Counted from the first letter of the stretch, positions 8,685-17,779 are shown. The stretch: 64,000 nucleotides of DNA from JBKEDF01 sp047975325 (GCA_047975325.1 JBKEDF010000053.1:1-64000); one strand, 5' to 3'. Program-made: numbers and translations. The notes: generated from the sequence alone by a model not told the origin.

Positions 8685-9242
8685 TTAACCACCAAAATGG
8701 GTACTGAGAGCGGCCTCCAGCGCGGCGGGGTCAGGGACGGGATGAAAGTAATCCCGGATTTCGGGCTCGGCAAAGCCTTCCCGGACGATATGATTGATCA
8801 GGCCCACGAGCGGCTGCCAATAGCCATCCAGGTCCAGCAGGAAAATCGGTTTTTCGTGCAACCCGATCTGGCGCCAGGTCAGGACTTCGAAAAACTCATC
8901 AAGGCTGCCCGCACCACCGGGCAGGACAACCACCGCATCGGAATTCATGAACATCACCTTCTTGCGTTCATGCATGTCTTCGGTGATGACAAGCTGTGTC
9001 AGATCACGTTTGCCGATTTCACGTGACATAAGATGGGTTGGTATTACCCCCATTGTCGGCGCCCCGCCTGCAAGGGCGGCGCGGGCAACTTCCCCCATCA
9101 GGCCGATATCACCAGCGCCATAGACCAGCCGCCAGCCTTGCCGGGCGATCATTTCACCCGTTTTGCGGGCGGCCTCGGCATAGGCGGGGGTTGCGCCGGC
9201 ACGCGCGCCGCAAAAGACACAGACGGAATTGAGTCGCTCCAT
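8685..9242 (-). CDS. LOG-family protein (TIGR00730, putative nucleoside-monophosphate phosphoribohydrolase)
   Basis: Rossmann-fold protein of the LOG family (185 residues), related to plant cytokinin-activating LONELY GUY and bacterial purine-nucleotide phosphoribohydrolases. The N-terminus VCVFCGARAGATPAY is the phosphate-binding segment. MHERKKVMF and PGGAGSLDEFFE contain the conserved Arg and Glu of the active site; the family motif PGGxGTxxE has Ser in place of Thr here. The start is the ATG at 9242 (MERLNSV); a longer frame to 9299 would add MARKPDTTES and run into the divergent LysM gene's promoter. It ends next to fosX, tail to tail, but its base composition is normal. Physiological substrate in bacteria is unclear. 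Confidence 0.85.
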   Translation of the reverse strand: MERLNSVCVFCGARAGATPAYAEAARKTGEMIARQGWRLVYGAGDIGLMGEVARAALAGGAPTMGVIPTHLMSREIGKRDLTQLVITEDMHERKKVMFMNSDAVVVLPGGAGSLDEFFEVLTWRQIGLHEKPIFLLDLDGYWQPLVGLINHIVREGFAEPEIRDYFHPVPDPAALEAALSTHFGG

Positions 9243-9342
9243 GTTATGATCTACTCCAATAACACTACCACTTTCCGTGGTATCGGGCTTTCGGGCCAAA
9301 GAAAAGCTGCGTCATCGGAAGGCGTGGCACGGAGGGCAGAGC

Positions 9343-10821
9343 ATGGCGGATAGCAAGGGTTGGCAGGCCCTGGGCAAGGGAATGTTGGTTGGAGGAACCG
9401 TGGCCCTTGGCCTGGGGGTGGCGGTACATTTCTTGGCGCGAACATGGGAGAATCCCGGCAATCCCCCCCCACCGGAGGCTGCAACCTTAGAAAATAGCAC
9501 CACAGATGAAATCACATCTGTTGAAAACCCCGATCAGACCATATCAGGGCTGGATCCGGACGGGATAAGCAAACCGGATGAAACAGGGCAGGACGGCGAT
9601 ACCGCCGGGATCCAGCCCATGGCGGAGCCGGATTCGCCCGTCGTGGCCGACACAGCCCCCGATCCTGCCGCACCGTCCTTTGACGTGGTTCGGATTGAAC
9701 CTGATGGTTCCGCGCTTGTGGCAGGGCGGGCGAGCCCCGGTGCGCGTGTCGTGGTGGCACTGGGTGAATCGGTTGCTGCCGAGGTGACAGCGGATCCGCA
9801 GGGGGAATTCGTGGCCTTTTTCGATCTGCCCCCCAGTGACACGTCACGATTAATCACCTTGCGGATGCGCATGGCTGACGGGACCGAACAGTTTTCGGAA
9901 GAACAGGTGGTGCTGACGCCCGGCGAAATGACAAGACCCGGACCACCGGCCCTGATGGCGCTCGATACCGATACCGCGCCGCCTGAAAATCCGGGGAAGG
10001 CGGCTGAACCTGCCGGGATGAACGAAGGGGGTGAGCAGATCGGGGCTTCCGATAATTCAATGGCAGCTCTGCTTCTGGGGCCGGATGGTGTCCGCCTCAT
10101 GCAGCCGGGGCGTGATGAAACCCGGGATGGTGAAAGGCCGCTCAGCATCGATGCGATATCCTATACTGCCGGGGGAGGCGTGCGCATGGCCGGGCGCGGT
10201 GATCCGGGCGAACGGGTCAGGCTTTATCTTGACAATGAACCGCTTGCGGTTTTCGTAATCGGGGCGGACGGGGCCTGGGGCGGGGTGCTGCCCGATATCG
10301 CGCCGGGGCGTTATGTGATCCGTGCTGATCAGGTCGATGCCCGTGATAAGGTCGGCGCGCGCTTTGAAACTCCATTTCAGCGCGAAACACCGGAGGCATT
10401 GGCTGCGGTAACGCGGGAAACCGGAATGACCAACGCCGTCCCGCAACCGGGCCCGCAACCAGGATTGGCGGAGGGCAACGCAGGGGATCTGCCTGCGCCC
10501 CCTTCCGATTCCCCGCAATCCATGCCTGCCCCCCCCGAAAACACGACATTCCCCCCGGTGGCATCAGTGCCGGAGGAAGACCCGGTACAGGGCCGGGCGG
10601 CCGCCCGGCGCCCATCGTCCATGGGGGAAACAGGGGCTGAAGGCGCACCTATCAGTGTGACGGTACAGCCCGGATTTACCCTTTGGGGCATTGCCCAGCA
10701 GCGGTTTGGCGATGGTTTTCTTTATGTTCAGGTTTTCGAGGCGAACCGGGACCGGATCCGCGATCCGGATCTGATCTATCCGGGGCAGGTTTTTGCCCTC
10801 CCGGATGGGCCGCAACCCTGA
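9343..10821 (+). CDS. LysM-domain protein with N-terminal membrane anchor and Ig-like repeats
   Basis: A 492-residue envelope protein. An N-terminal hydrophobic helix (GMLVGGTVALGLGVAVHFLA, about residues 12-31) serves as anchor or uncleaved signal. It is followed by a long Pro/Asp/Glu-rich disordered stretch, two bacterial Ig-like units (around FDVVRIEPDGSALVAGRASPG and ISYTAGGGVRMAGRGDPG), and a C-terminal LysM module (VQPGFTLWGIAQQRFGDG to IYPGQVFALP). LysM binds peptidoglycan, so the protein probably sits at the cell wall. The ATG at 9343 has GGAGGG 8 nt upstream; the frame's earlier start at 9277 is rejected. It precedes an Atm1-like exporter by 64 nt. Specific function unknown. Confidence 0.85.
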   Translation: MADSKGWQALGKGMLVGGTVALGLGVAVHFLARTWENPGNPPPPEAATLENSTTDEITSVENPDQTISGLDPDGISKPDETGQDGDTAGIQPMAEPDSPVVADTAPDPAAPSFDVVRIEPDGSALVAGRASPGARVVVALGESVAAEVTADPQGEFVAFFDLPPSDTSRLITLRMRMADGTEQFSEEQVVLTPGEMTRPGPPALMALDTDTAPPENPGKAAEPAGMNEGGEQIGASDNSMAALLLGPDGVRLMQPGRDETRDGERPLSIDAISYTAGGGVRMAGRGDPGERVRLYLDNEPLAVFVIGADGAWGGVLPDIAPGRYVIRADQVDARDKVGARFETPFQRETPEALAAVTRETGMTNAVPQPGPQPGLAEGNAGDLPAPPSDSPQSMPAPPENTTFPPVASVPEEDPVQGRAAARRPSSMGETGAEGAPISVTVQPGFTLWGIAQQRFGDGFLYVQVFEANRDRIRDPDLIYPGQVFALPDGPQP

Positions 10822-10885
10822 TCATCCCTCTGGCAATTTGTCGCAGCTACGGATAAAGGCAGCGCGGCCAAGTGAAGGGAACCTG

Positions 10886-12715
10886 ATGCGCCGCCTGACC
10901 AATGATGCCACCAGTGCCGATATCGCGACCTCAAGCGCGCCGGCCCTGCAGACGATCCGGCGTGTTACCCCTTATCTCTGGCCCCGCGATGTCCCCTGGG
11001 TCCGCCGGCGTGTGGTGATAGCGATGATCATGCTGGTCATGGCGAAGGTGATTTCCGTTGCGACCCCCTGGTTTTACAAGACTGCAGTGGATGCGCTGGC
11101 CGGTGAGGCCCCATCGCCTGCCGTAATGCTCGGGCTTGGTGCCGTGGGGCTGACCGTCGCCTATGGAATGGCCCGGCTTGCGACCGTGGGGTTCGGCGAA
11201 TTGCGCGATGCGGTTTTCGTGCGGGTCGGGCAAAGGGCCTTGCGCAAGCTTGCGCTGGAAACCTTCACCCATATCCATCGCCTGTCGATGCGCTATCACA
11301 TCGCGCGCAAGACTGGCGGGCTTTCGCGGATCATCGAACGCGGGGTGAAGGGGGTCGAGTTCCTGCTGCGATTCATGCTGTTTTCCATCGGGCCGCTGAT
11401 CCTGGAACTGACCATGGTGGCGATCATCTTTGCCGGGGTTTTCGGATTTTCCTATATGGCGGTGGTGGTGATCACCATCGTCCTTTACGTCACCTTCACG
11501 CTACGGGTGACCGAATGGCGGGTGAAGATCCGCCGTGAGATGAACGATCAGGACACCGATGCGAACCAGAAGGCGATCGACAGTCTGCTCAATTTCGAAA
11601 CCGTGAAATATTTCGGGGCCGAGATGCGCGAGGCCGAACGCTATGACTCGGCGATGCGCAATTATGAGGCGGCGGCGGTCAGGACGGGGCTGAGCCTTTC
11701 CTTTCTCAATTTCGGGCAATCGGTGATCATTACTTCGGGATTGGTCGCAGTGATGGTGATGGCCGCGTCGGGGGTGCAGGCGCAGGCCCTGACGGTGGGA
11801 GATTTCGTTATGGTCAACGCCTATATGATCCAGATAACCATGCCGCTGAACTTCCTTGGTACGGTCTATCGCGAAATTCGCCAGGCCCTTGTCGATATGG
11901 GGGAGATGTTTGGCCTGCTCGCCCAACCTGCCGAGGTGACCGACAAACCCGGAGCACCGGATCTGGATGTGCGTGGCGGTGAGGTCGTCTTTGATCACGT
12001 CGCCTTTGGCTATGAGGCGGCACGGCCCATCCTGAAAGGCATTTCGATCCAGGTCGGCCCTGGTGAAAGGGTGGCGCTCGTGGGGCCCTCGGGGTCGGGG
12101 AAATCCACCATCGGGCGATTGCTGTTTCGGTTCTATGATGTCACGGGCGGTGCAGTGCGGATCGATGGGCAGGATTTGCGCGACATAACCCAGGACAGCC
12201 TGCATGACGCCATCGGGGTGGTGCCTCAGGATACGGTGTTGTTCAATGATACGATCCTTTACAACATCGCCTATGGTCGTCCGGATGCCAGCCGCGCCGA
12301 AATCGAGGCCGCTGCGAAGGCCGCGAAGATCCACGATTTTATTCTTTCGCTTCCACAGGGCTATGAAACCTCGGTCGGCGAACGCGGGCTGAAACTTTCG
12401 GGCGGGGAAAAGCAGCGTGTGGGAATTGCGCGGACACTTTTGAAAAACCCGCCGATTCTGCTGCTGGATGAGGCAACCTCGGCGCTCGATACGCAGACGG
12501 AACGTGATATTCAGGACAGCCTGCTGGCCATGGGGCAAGGGCGCACCGTAATTACCATTGCCCACAGGCTTTCGACCATTGCCGACGCGGATCGAATTGT
12601 GGTGCTGGAAAAGGGCAAGGTGATTGAGGAAGGCCGTCATGAGGACCTTCTTTCCGCAAGGGGGCGCTATGCCGCCATGTGGGCTCGACAGTCGAGCGAG
12701 GAGGAAACCGGATGA
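10886..12715 (+). CDS. Atm1/ABCB7-type ABC exporter (permease-ATPase fusion)
   Basis: Half-size ABC transporter of 609 residues. Six membrane helices lie in residues ~40-330 and an ATPase domain from ~350. Visible motifs are Walker A GPSGSGKST (~399-407), signature LSGGEKQRVGIAR (~503) and Walker B ILLLDEATS (~527). The stretch NFETVKYFGAE and the DTDANQKAIDSLLNFE context are characteristic of the Atm1/HMT1 branch, which exports glutathione-bound metal or sulfur compounds and, in mitochondria, supports Fe-S assembly outside the matrix. The ATG at 10886 has AAGGGA upstream; the longer frame from 10793 has no homologous character. It probably forms a homodimer in the inner membrane. Confidence 0.92.
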   Translation: MRRLTNDATSADIATSSAPALQTIRRVTPYLWPRDVPWVRRRVVIAMIMLVMAKVISVATPWFYKTAVDALAGEAPSPAVMLGLGAVGLTVAYGMARLATVGFGELRDAVFVRVGQRALRKLALETFTHIHRLSMRYHIARKTGGLSRIIERGVKGVEFLLRFMLFSIGPLILELTMVAIIFAGVFGFSYMAVVVITIVLYVTFTLRVTEWRVKIRREMNDQDTDANQKAIDSLLNFETVKYFGAEMREAERYDSAMRNYEAAAVRTGLSLSFLNFGQSVIITSGLVAVMVMAASGVQAQALTVGDFVMVNAYMIQITMPLNFLGTVYREIRQALVDMGEMFGLLAQPAEVTDKPGAPDLDVRGGEVVFDHVAFGYEAARPILKGISIQVGPGERVALVGPSGSGKSTIGRLLFRFYDVTGGAVRIDGQDLRDITQDSLHDAIGVVPQDTVLFNDTILYNIAYGRPDASRAEIEAAAKAAKIHDFILSLPQGYETSVGERGLKLSGGEKQRVGIARTLLKNPPILLLDEATSALDTQTERDIQDSLLAMGQGRTVITIAHRLSTIADADRIVVLEKGKVIEEGRHEDLLSARGRYAAMWARQSSEEETG

Positions 12716-12808
12716 TATTGCCCCCGATTTTCGGGTCATTTGCGAAAGACAATGAGTTCCAATTCGCCACAAACGCGATATGCTTCCTTGAAAGCAGGGA
12801 GGGAAGCC

Positions 12809-13138
12809 ATGCTCAATATCGAGAAACGCGGTGATATCCAGACCGTGATAGCTACCTATGATGTCACGCCGGGCAGTTTTACGGATCTGCTCAACAAGTT
12901 GCAGGAGGCCTATGAACGTTTTCTGCGCCATCAACCTGGCTTCATTGCGGCGGGCATTCATGTAAACGATGCTCACACCCGCATTGCCAATTATTCGCAA
13001 TGGCGTAGCCGGGAAGATTTTCAGGCCCTGTTGCGCAGCGAGGAAATGCAGGAATGGAACCGGCAGTTTTCCGATCTCAGCAAATCCTTCGCGCCGATCA
13101 TGTACGAGGTAATGAATGTCTATGACAGCCCGGCCTGA
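12809..13138 (+). CDS. Antibiotic biosynthesis monooxygenase (ABM)-fold protein
   Basis: A 109-residue dimeric alpha-beta-barrel protein. The features are IATYDVTPGSFTDLLNKLQEAYERFLRHQPGF, then ANYSQWRSREDFQALLRSEEMQ, the usual ABM order of strand, helix, conserved Pro-Gly and a W-containing strand. Family members are small oxygenases of quinones or heme, or non-catalytic binding proteins. I prefer the ATG at 12809 with GGAGGGAAGCC upstream; a start at 12740 would add 23 polar residues. It follows the Atm1-like gene by 93 nt on the same strand, so metal or heme connection is possible but unproven. No clear heme-ligand His is seen. Confidence 0.75.
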   Translation: MLNIEKRGDIQTVIATYDVTPGSFTDLLNKLQEAYERFLRHQPGFIAAGIHVNDAHTRIANYSQWRSREDFQALLRSEEMQEWNRQFSDLSKSFAPIMYEVMNVYDSPA

Positions 13139-13182
13139 CACATTGGTGCCCAATCTGTTACGACCGGCACCTTAATATGGAA

Positions 13183-13215
13183 AAACCGCGGCAGAACATT
13201 ACCTTGCCGCGGTTT
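13183..13215 (-). terminator. Rho-independent terminator of the iron-binding protein gene
   Basis: An 11-bp perfect inverted repeat, AAACCGCGGCA (13183-13193) and TGCCGCGGTTT (13205-13215), has an 11-nt loop. Read on the minus strand it ends in a run of five T, so it terminates the gene at 13238-14239; in the plus direction no T tract follows. Confidence 0.85.
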
Positions 13216-13237
13216 CGTCATATTGTTGGGGTGCGGA

Positions 13238-14239
13238 TCAGCCGTCGAAATCGATTTCTTCCATGATCCGAAGCGCAGCCGCGCGCTGTGCGGCCACTTC
13301 CGTCAGGCCGGCACTGTCGGGGGTGAATTCGCCCCAACTTTGCACCAGTTCGGAACGTTCTACCCCGGGTTTGACCGGGAATTCATGATTGGTTTCGGCA
13401 TAGATCTTCTGGGCATTGTCCGAAGACAGCCATTCCATGAACTTCAGTGCATTTTCCTTGTTGGGAGCGGATTTGGTCATTGCCACACCCGATACATTCA
13501 GGTGGGTGCCGCCATTTTCGAAAACCGGAAAGACGATGCGCACGCTATCGGCCCATTCCTTCTGTTCGGGATTGTTGACCATCTGGCCCATGTAATAGGT
13601 ATTGCCGATGGAAATATCGCATTCGCCGGCCCAGATCGCCTTGACCTGGTCGCGATCCCCGCCTGCGGGCTTGCGTGCGAGATTGGCCTTGAGCCCCTCG
13701 GCCCAGGTTTTTGCGGCATCTTCCCCGTGATGGACGATCACGGCGCTCAGCAGGGCAAGGTTGTAATCATTGGTGCCTGAACGCGAACAGATCCGGCCAT
13801 TCCATTTGTCGGAGGCGAGATCCTCATAGGTCGTCACCTCATCATCGGCAACGCGATCCCTTGAGGCGTAAAGGATACGACCACGTGCCGTCAGCCCGAA
13901 CCAGTTGTCATTGGCATCGCGCAGGGCCTCCGGAATATTTGCCTCCAGCACATCCGATTGCACTGGCTGGGTCACGCCGGCATCAACAATCTGGGTCAGC
14001 CGCGCGATATCAACGGTCATCACCACATCGGCGGGGGAACGGTCCCCCTCGGCCGTCAGTCGTTCTGCCATGCCCTTGTCGATATGGGCGACATTCACCT
14101 TGATGCCGGTTTCTTCCGTAAAGGCGTCAGTCAGTGGCTGGATAAGTTCCGGCTGGCGGTGGGAATAGACGTTCACTTCCTGCGCCAGGGCAGGGAGCGC
14201 TGTGCCGCAAAGGGCAATGGCAAAAAGGGGAAGACGCAT
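13238..14239 (-). CDS. Ferric-iron ABC transporter substrate-binding protein (FbpA/FutA type)
   Basis: Periplasmic Fe(III)-binding protein of 333 residues. A signal peptide of about 19 residues ends ALPALA, and the mature part begins QEVNVYSHRQ, with the first Tyr ligand at position 25. The pair Tyr215-Tyr216 in IGNTYYMG is the classical iron-coordinating diad of this family, and SRSGTNDYN belongs to the same fold. No permease or ATPase follows: the gene is monocistronic, bounded by a terminator downstream and mazG behind, so it must serve a transporter encoded elsewhere. A 35-bp palindrome directly upstream suggests iron-responsive control. Confidence 0.9.
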   Translation of the reverse strand: MRLPLFAIALCGTALPALAQEVNVYSHRQPELIQPLTDAFTEETGIKVNVAHIDKGMAERLTAEGDRSPADVVMTVDIARLTQIVDAGVTQPVQSDVLEANIPEALRDANDNWFGLTARGRILYASRDRVADDEVTTYEDLASDKWNGRICSRSGTNDYNLALLSAVIVHHGEDAAKTWAEGLKANLARKPAGGDRDQVKAIWAGECDISIGNTYYMGQMVNNPEQKEWADSVRIVFPVFENGGTHLNVSGVAMTKSAPNKENALKFMEWLSSDNAQKIYAETNHEFPVKPGVERSELVQSWGEFTPDSAGLTEVAAQRAAALRIMEEIDFDG

Positions 14240-14241
14240 GG

Positions 14242-14284
14242 TTGACCTCTTTTGTCAGAATTTAAGGCGTTAAATCCGACAAAA
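14242..14284 (-). promoter_or_regulatory. Long palindromic operator upstream of the Fe(III)-binding protein
   Basis: Arms TTTTGTCAGAATTTAA (14250-14265) and TTAAATCCGACAAAA (14270-14284) form a nearly perfect inverted repeat around GGCG, with one extra base and one mismatch. It ends 11 nt before the ATG on the minus strand. A second short dyad TTGAC-N7-GTCAG overlaps it at 14242-14258. The position over the promoter or start and the iron-uptake gene behind it suggest a repressor site of the Rhodobacterales iron regulators; I cannot assign the protein. Confidence 0.6.
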
Positions 14285-14323
14285 TTCATCAAGTCAATGG
14301 TGAAGGCGTCTGTCCGGCTATGT

Positions 14324-15151
14324 TCATCCCCTTTCTTTGGCCTTGGCCTGATCCCAAAGCGCATCCATTTCGGCAAGGTTGCTATCCTGTGGTCGTTTGC
14401 CTTCTTTCAGAAGAGCGCCTTCTATATATCTGAACCGGCGAGAAAATTTTTCATTTGCGGACCGCAGGGATGCTTCCGGATCAATCTTCAGATGCCGGGC
14501 GAGATTGGCCATGACGAATAGCAGATCGCCAAACTCCTCCTCAATCACCTTGGGGTCCAGCCGTTCACGCGCCTCGACAAGTTCTTCGGCCTCCTCGGTG
14601 ATCTTGGCCACGACCTGATCGGTTGAGGGCCAGTCGAACCCCACCCTTGCTGCACGTTTTTGCAGCTTGATCGCACGGGTCAGGGCCGGCAGCCCCAGAG
14701 CCACACCATCAAGGACACCGGTTTCGGCCTTACCAGCCCGTTCGGTGGCCTTGATCGCCTCCCAGTCCGCGGTCTGTTCTTCCGGTGTCTTGTCACGGTT
14801 TTCCGATCCGAAAACATGGGGATGACGGGTGATCATCTTTTCCGATATCGCCCTGACCACATCCCCGAAATCGAAAAGCCCGGTTTCCTCGGCTATGCGG
14901 GCATGAAAGACGGTTTGCAACAGCAAATCCCCCAATTCGCCCTTCAGATCATCCCAGTCCCGCCGTTCTATGGCATCGGCAACTTCATATGCCTCTTCAA
15001 TTGTATAGGGCGCGATGGAGGCAAAATCCTGTTCGATGTCCCAGGGGCAGCCGGTTTGCGGATCGCGCAACCGGGCCATGATTTCCAGAAGCTGCGAAAT
15101 CCCTGCTTCGGGATTGGCACTTTTGGCGAATGGAAGCGGGCGCGGGGACAT
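14324..15151 (-). CDS. mazG: Nucleoside triphosphate pyrophosphohydrolase MazG
   Basis: MazG hydrolyses (d)NTPs to monophosphate and pyrophosphate, acting in nucleotide-pool cleaning and stress response. The 275-residue protein has two all-alpha MazG domains. The first contains CPWDIEQDFASIAPYTIEEAYEVADAI and GELGDLLLQTVFHA, whose Glu/Asp residues bind Mg(II). The second contains EEAEELVEARE and EEEFGDLLFVMANLARHL. An ATG at 15151 (MSPRPLPFAK) is used; the frame's earlier start at 15217 adds 22 residues of no family character. The gene lies upstream of the iron-binding protein gene on the same strand, with the palindromic region in between. Confidence 0.95.
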   Translation of the reverse strand: MSPRPLPFAKSANPEAGISQLLEIMARLRDPQTGCPWDIEQDFASIAPYTIEEAYEVADAIERRDWDDLKGELGDLLLQTVFHARIAEETGLFDFGDVVRAISEKMITRHPHVFGSENRDKTPEEQTADWEAIKATERAGKAETGVLDGVALGLPALTRAIKLQKRAARVGFDWPSTDQVVAKITEEAEELVEARERLDPKVIEEEFGDLLFVMANLARHLKIDPEASLRSANEKFSRRFRYIEGALLKEGKRPQDSNLAEMDALWDQAKAKERG

Positions 15152-15365
15152 GGTTTCGGCTCCGGGATGGCTGGTTTCTATCCGCTTATCCCTTCCGGAT
15201 GCGATGAAGTCCACCATGCCTTGCGGGCCACTTCCTGCGCATCGGTGACATCATGGCTTGACCAATGGCCGTACTATCCATCACGATGGCGCGGATCAGG
15301 ATTCAAGTCGTTTGTGAAACTGAAAGTCCATCCCGTTGGAAACATGCCGGAAAGTGAGGTTTCTG

Positions 15366-15815
15366 ATGCTCTGGATCGGTATCGCATTGCTTTTGGCCCT
15401 CATATTGATGGCGGTAGTCCGTCTTGCGCCAACAGACGCTGCCCATTGGCACCAGCCCCTGCACAGTGAGGCCCCCGCGCTTCTTTGCGGGGCGGAGGCC
15501 GTTCGCGTCGAAACCGACGGTGCGCGTGTTGCCTGCCTGATCGATATGGCCCCCGTGGCGGCGCTTGACCGTCTTGCCTCGATTGCCGCAGCTACCCCCA
15601 GGACCCGCACCATTGCGGGCAGCCCCGCCGAGGGCAGGGTGACATGGGAAACGCGATCCCTTATCTGGGGATTTCCTGATTACACCACTGCCGAGGCACA
15701 TGAGGATGGCGCGGGGGCCCGGCTTGACCTTCATGCGCGATCCCGTTTCGGACGGTCCGATTTCGGGGTGAACGGGGCGCGGCTGCGGTCCTGGTTGCGC
15801 GAACTGGCGGGCTAG
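15366..15815 (+). CDS. DUF1499 membrane-anchored protein
   Basis: A 149-residue protein with one N-terminal hydrophobic helix (LWIGIALLLALILMAVVRLAP, residues 2-22), then a soluble domain typical of DUF1499: VTWETRSLIWGFPDYTTAEAH and ARSRFGRSDFGVNGARLRSWL. The repeated RSRFGxSDxGxN pattern is the family's most conserved part. Function is not established; the family is found in Proteobacteria and plastid lineages. Start at 15366 follows GAGG; the longer frame from 15336 adds METCRKVRF. It precedes prfA by 72 nt on the same strand. Confidence 0.8.
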   Translation: MLWIGIALLLALILMAVVRLAPTDAAHWHQPLHSEAPALLCGAEAVRVETDGARVACLIDMAPVAALDRLASIAAATPRTRTIAGSPAEGRVTWETRSLIWGFPDYTTAEAHEDGAGARLDLHARSRFGRSDFGVNGARLRSWLRELAG

Positions 15816-15887
15816 GTATGGGGGCCCTGCCCAAACCCGCTGCCGGCGGGGCTTGACCACTCGCCCCGCATCGGTCAGAGCAAGGCC

Positions 15888-16943
15888 ATGGTCCCGTTGG
15901 AAACGCTTGCCCAGATCACCGAACGTTTCGAGTTTCTCGAAGCGCAGCTTTCCATGGGGGCATCTGCGGCGGAGATTGCCCGGATCGGCCGTGAATATGC
16001 TGATCTGAAACCCATTGTTGAACAGATCGGCGCCTATCGCGGGGCGCTTTCCGATATTGCGGTGGCAGAAGCAATGCTGGCCGATCCGGAAATGCGTGAA
16101 CTCGCGGAGGAGGAACTTCCGGAACTGCGCGAAAAACTGCCTGTCATGGAACAGGCGCTGCGCCTCGCGCTCCTGCCCAGGGATGCCGATGATGCGCGCC
16201 CTGCAATTCTGGAAATCCGCCCGGGCACCGGTGGTGAGGAAGCTGCCCTTTTCGCCAGTGATCTGACGCGCATGTATCAGCGTTATGCCGAAAGCCGGGG
16301 CTGGCGTTTCGAAATCCTTGAGATGCAGGAAAGCGATCTGGGCGGTATCCGGGAACTTACCGCCCATGTGCAGGGGGAAGGGGTTTTCGCGCGGCTGAAA
16401 TTCGAATCCGGGGTCCATCGTGTTCAACGGGTTCCCGAAACCGAAGCCGGAGGGCGCATTCATACATCCGCCGCGACTGTTGCCGTTCTGCCTGAGGCAG
16501 AGGAGGTTGAGCTTGATATTCCGGCTGCCGATATCCGTATCGACACGATGCGCGCTTCGGGGGCAGGGGGGCAGCATGTGAACACGACCGATTCGGCGGT
16601 GCGGATTACCCATCTGCCAACCGGGATCGTGGTAACTTCCGCGCTGAAATCGCAACACCAGAACCGCGCCGTTGCCATGCAGGTGCTGCGGGCGCGGCTG
16701 TATGAGATGGAGCGCGACCGTGCCGCGGGGGAACGCGCCGCCGATCGCAAGGCGCAGGTCGGCTCCGGTGATCGCAGCGAAAGGATCCGCACCTATAATT
16801 TCCCGCAGGGCCGCCTGACCGACCATCGGATCAATCTTACGCTCTATGCCTTGCCGCAGATCATGGGTGGGGATCTGGATCCGGTGATCTCCGCTTTGAT
16901 CGAGGATGATCAGGCCCGCAAGCTTGCCGAAAGCGGGCTGTGA
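15888..16943 (+). CDS. prfA: Peptide chain release factor 1
   Basis: RF1 ends translation at UAA and UAG. The 351-residue protein has the peptidyl-hydrolysis motif GGQ at 227-229 in RASGAGGQHVN. The codon-recognition tripeptide of PxT type appears as PET (183-185) before EAGGRIHTSAATVAVLP. The C-terminus DRKAQVGSGDRSERIRTYNFPQGR is the conserved end of domain 3. Length is typical. Its stop overlaps the prmC start by 4 nt, so RF1 and the methyltransferase that modifies its GGQ glutamine are translationally coupled. Confidence 0.98.
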   Translation: MVPLETLAQITERFEFLEAQLSMGASAAEIARIGREYADLKPIVEQIGAYRGALSDIAVAEAMLADPEMRELAEEELPELREKLPVMEQALRLALLPRDADDARPAILEIRPGTGGEEAALFASDLTRMYQRYAESRGWRFEILEMQESDLGGIRELTAHVQGEGVFARLKFESGVHRVQRVPETEAGGRIHTSAATVAVLPEAEEVELDIPAADIRIDTMRASGAGGQHVNTTDSAVRITHLPTGIVVTSALKSQHQNRAVAMQVLRARLYEMERDRAAGERAADRKAQVGSGDRSERIRTYNFPQGRLTDHRINLTLYALPQIMGGDLDPVISALIEDDQARKLAESGL

Positions 16944-17779
16944 ACAACTGGCGCACGCTTTTGGCGGAAGGGGCTGAAACCCTGCGCAGGGCGGGGGTCG
17001 AAGGGGCCATGCGTGATGCCCGCCTTCTGCTTGCCCATGCCCGGGATCTTTTAGCCGATCGGGTCATGTTGGAAATGGAGGGAAAGGCCGATCCCGATGC
17101 GGAAGCGGTATTTCTGGCGCTGATCGGCAGGCGTGCCGCGCGTGAACCGCTTTCGCATCTGACGGGTTGTCGCGCTTTCTGGGGGCGGGAATTTCGTGTC
17201 TCATCCGATGTTCTGGACCCGCGTCCGGAAACCGAAACCCTGATTGCCGCCGCGCTGGCGCAGCCTTTTTCGCGCCTGCTGGATCTTGGAACCGGATCCG
17301 GGGCGATATTGGCCACGCTTCTGGCGGAACGGCCGGATGCCACCGGGCTTGGAACCGATCTGTCATTGGCGGCGCTGGCCATCGCGAATGAAAACGGCCG
17401 CCTGCTGGGCCTTGATGAACGGGCGGAATGGCGCCTGTCGGACTGGTTTGCCGATGTTGATGGCCAGTTCGATCTGATCGTTTCAAATCCGCCCTATATC
17501 GCTACTGATGAGATCCCCGCACTTTCCCCCGAGGTGCGTGAATGGGAACCCCGTATTGCCCTGACGCCCGGTGGGGACGGGCTTGATGCCTATCGTGCCA
17601 TCGCTGCGGGGATGATGACCCATCTGTTGCCTGGCGGGCGGGTGTTCCTGGAAATCGGGCCAAGCCAGGGCGAGGCTGTTTCCATGATGCTGGCGGAGGC
17701 AGGGCTGGATGATATCCACATCCTTCCGGATCTGGACGGGCGTGATCGGGTCGTGGTGGCTAAACGCCTGTCAGGTTGA
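16940..17779 (+). CDS. prmC: Release factor glutamine N5-methyltransferase PrmC (HemK)
   Basis: SAM-dependent enzyme that methylates Gln of the GGQ motif in RF1 and RF2. In 279 residues, the SAM-binding motif I LLDLGTGSGAI (about 113-123) and the catalytic NPPY (183-186) are both present, preceded by a helical N-terminal release-factor-binding domain with REPLSHLTGCRAFWGREF. The start is GTG at 16940, overlapping the prfA stop. The family often starts shortly after or inside prfA, as here. Confidence 0.97.
   Translation: MNNWRTLLAEGAETLRRAGVEGAMRDARLLLAHARDLLADRVMLEMEGKADPDAEAVFLALIGRRAAREPLSHLTGCRAFWGREFRVSSDVLDPRPETETLIAAALAQPFSRLLDLGTGSGAILATLLAERPDATGLGTDLSLAALAIANENGRLLGLDERAEWRLSDWFADVDGQFDLIVSNPPYIATDEIPALSPEVREWEPRIALTPGGDGLDAYRAIAAGMMTHLLPGGRVFLEIGPSQGEAVSMMLAEAGLDDIHILPDLDGRDRVVVAKRLSG

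Noticed and set aside
11501..13153. 550-codon open frame on the minus strand opposite the Atm1-like gene
   Set aside because: Antisense to Walker and signature motifs of a certain ABC exporter, low-complexity, no ribosome site.
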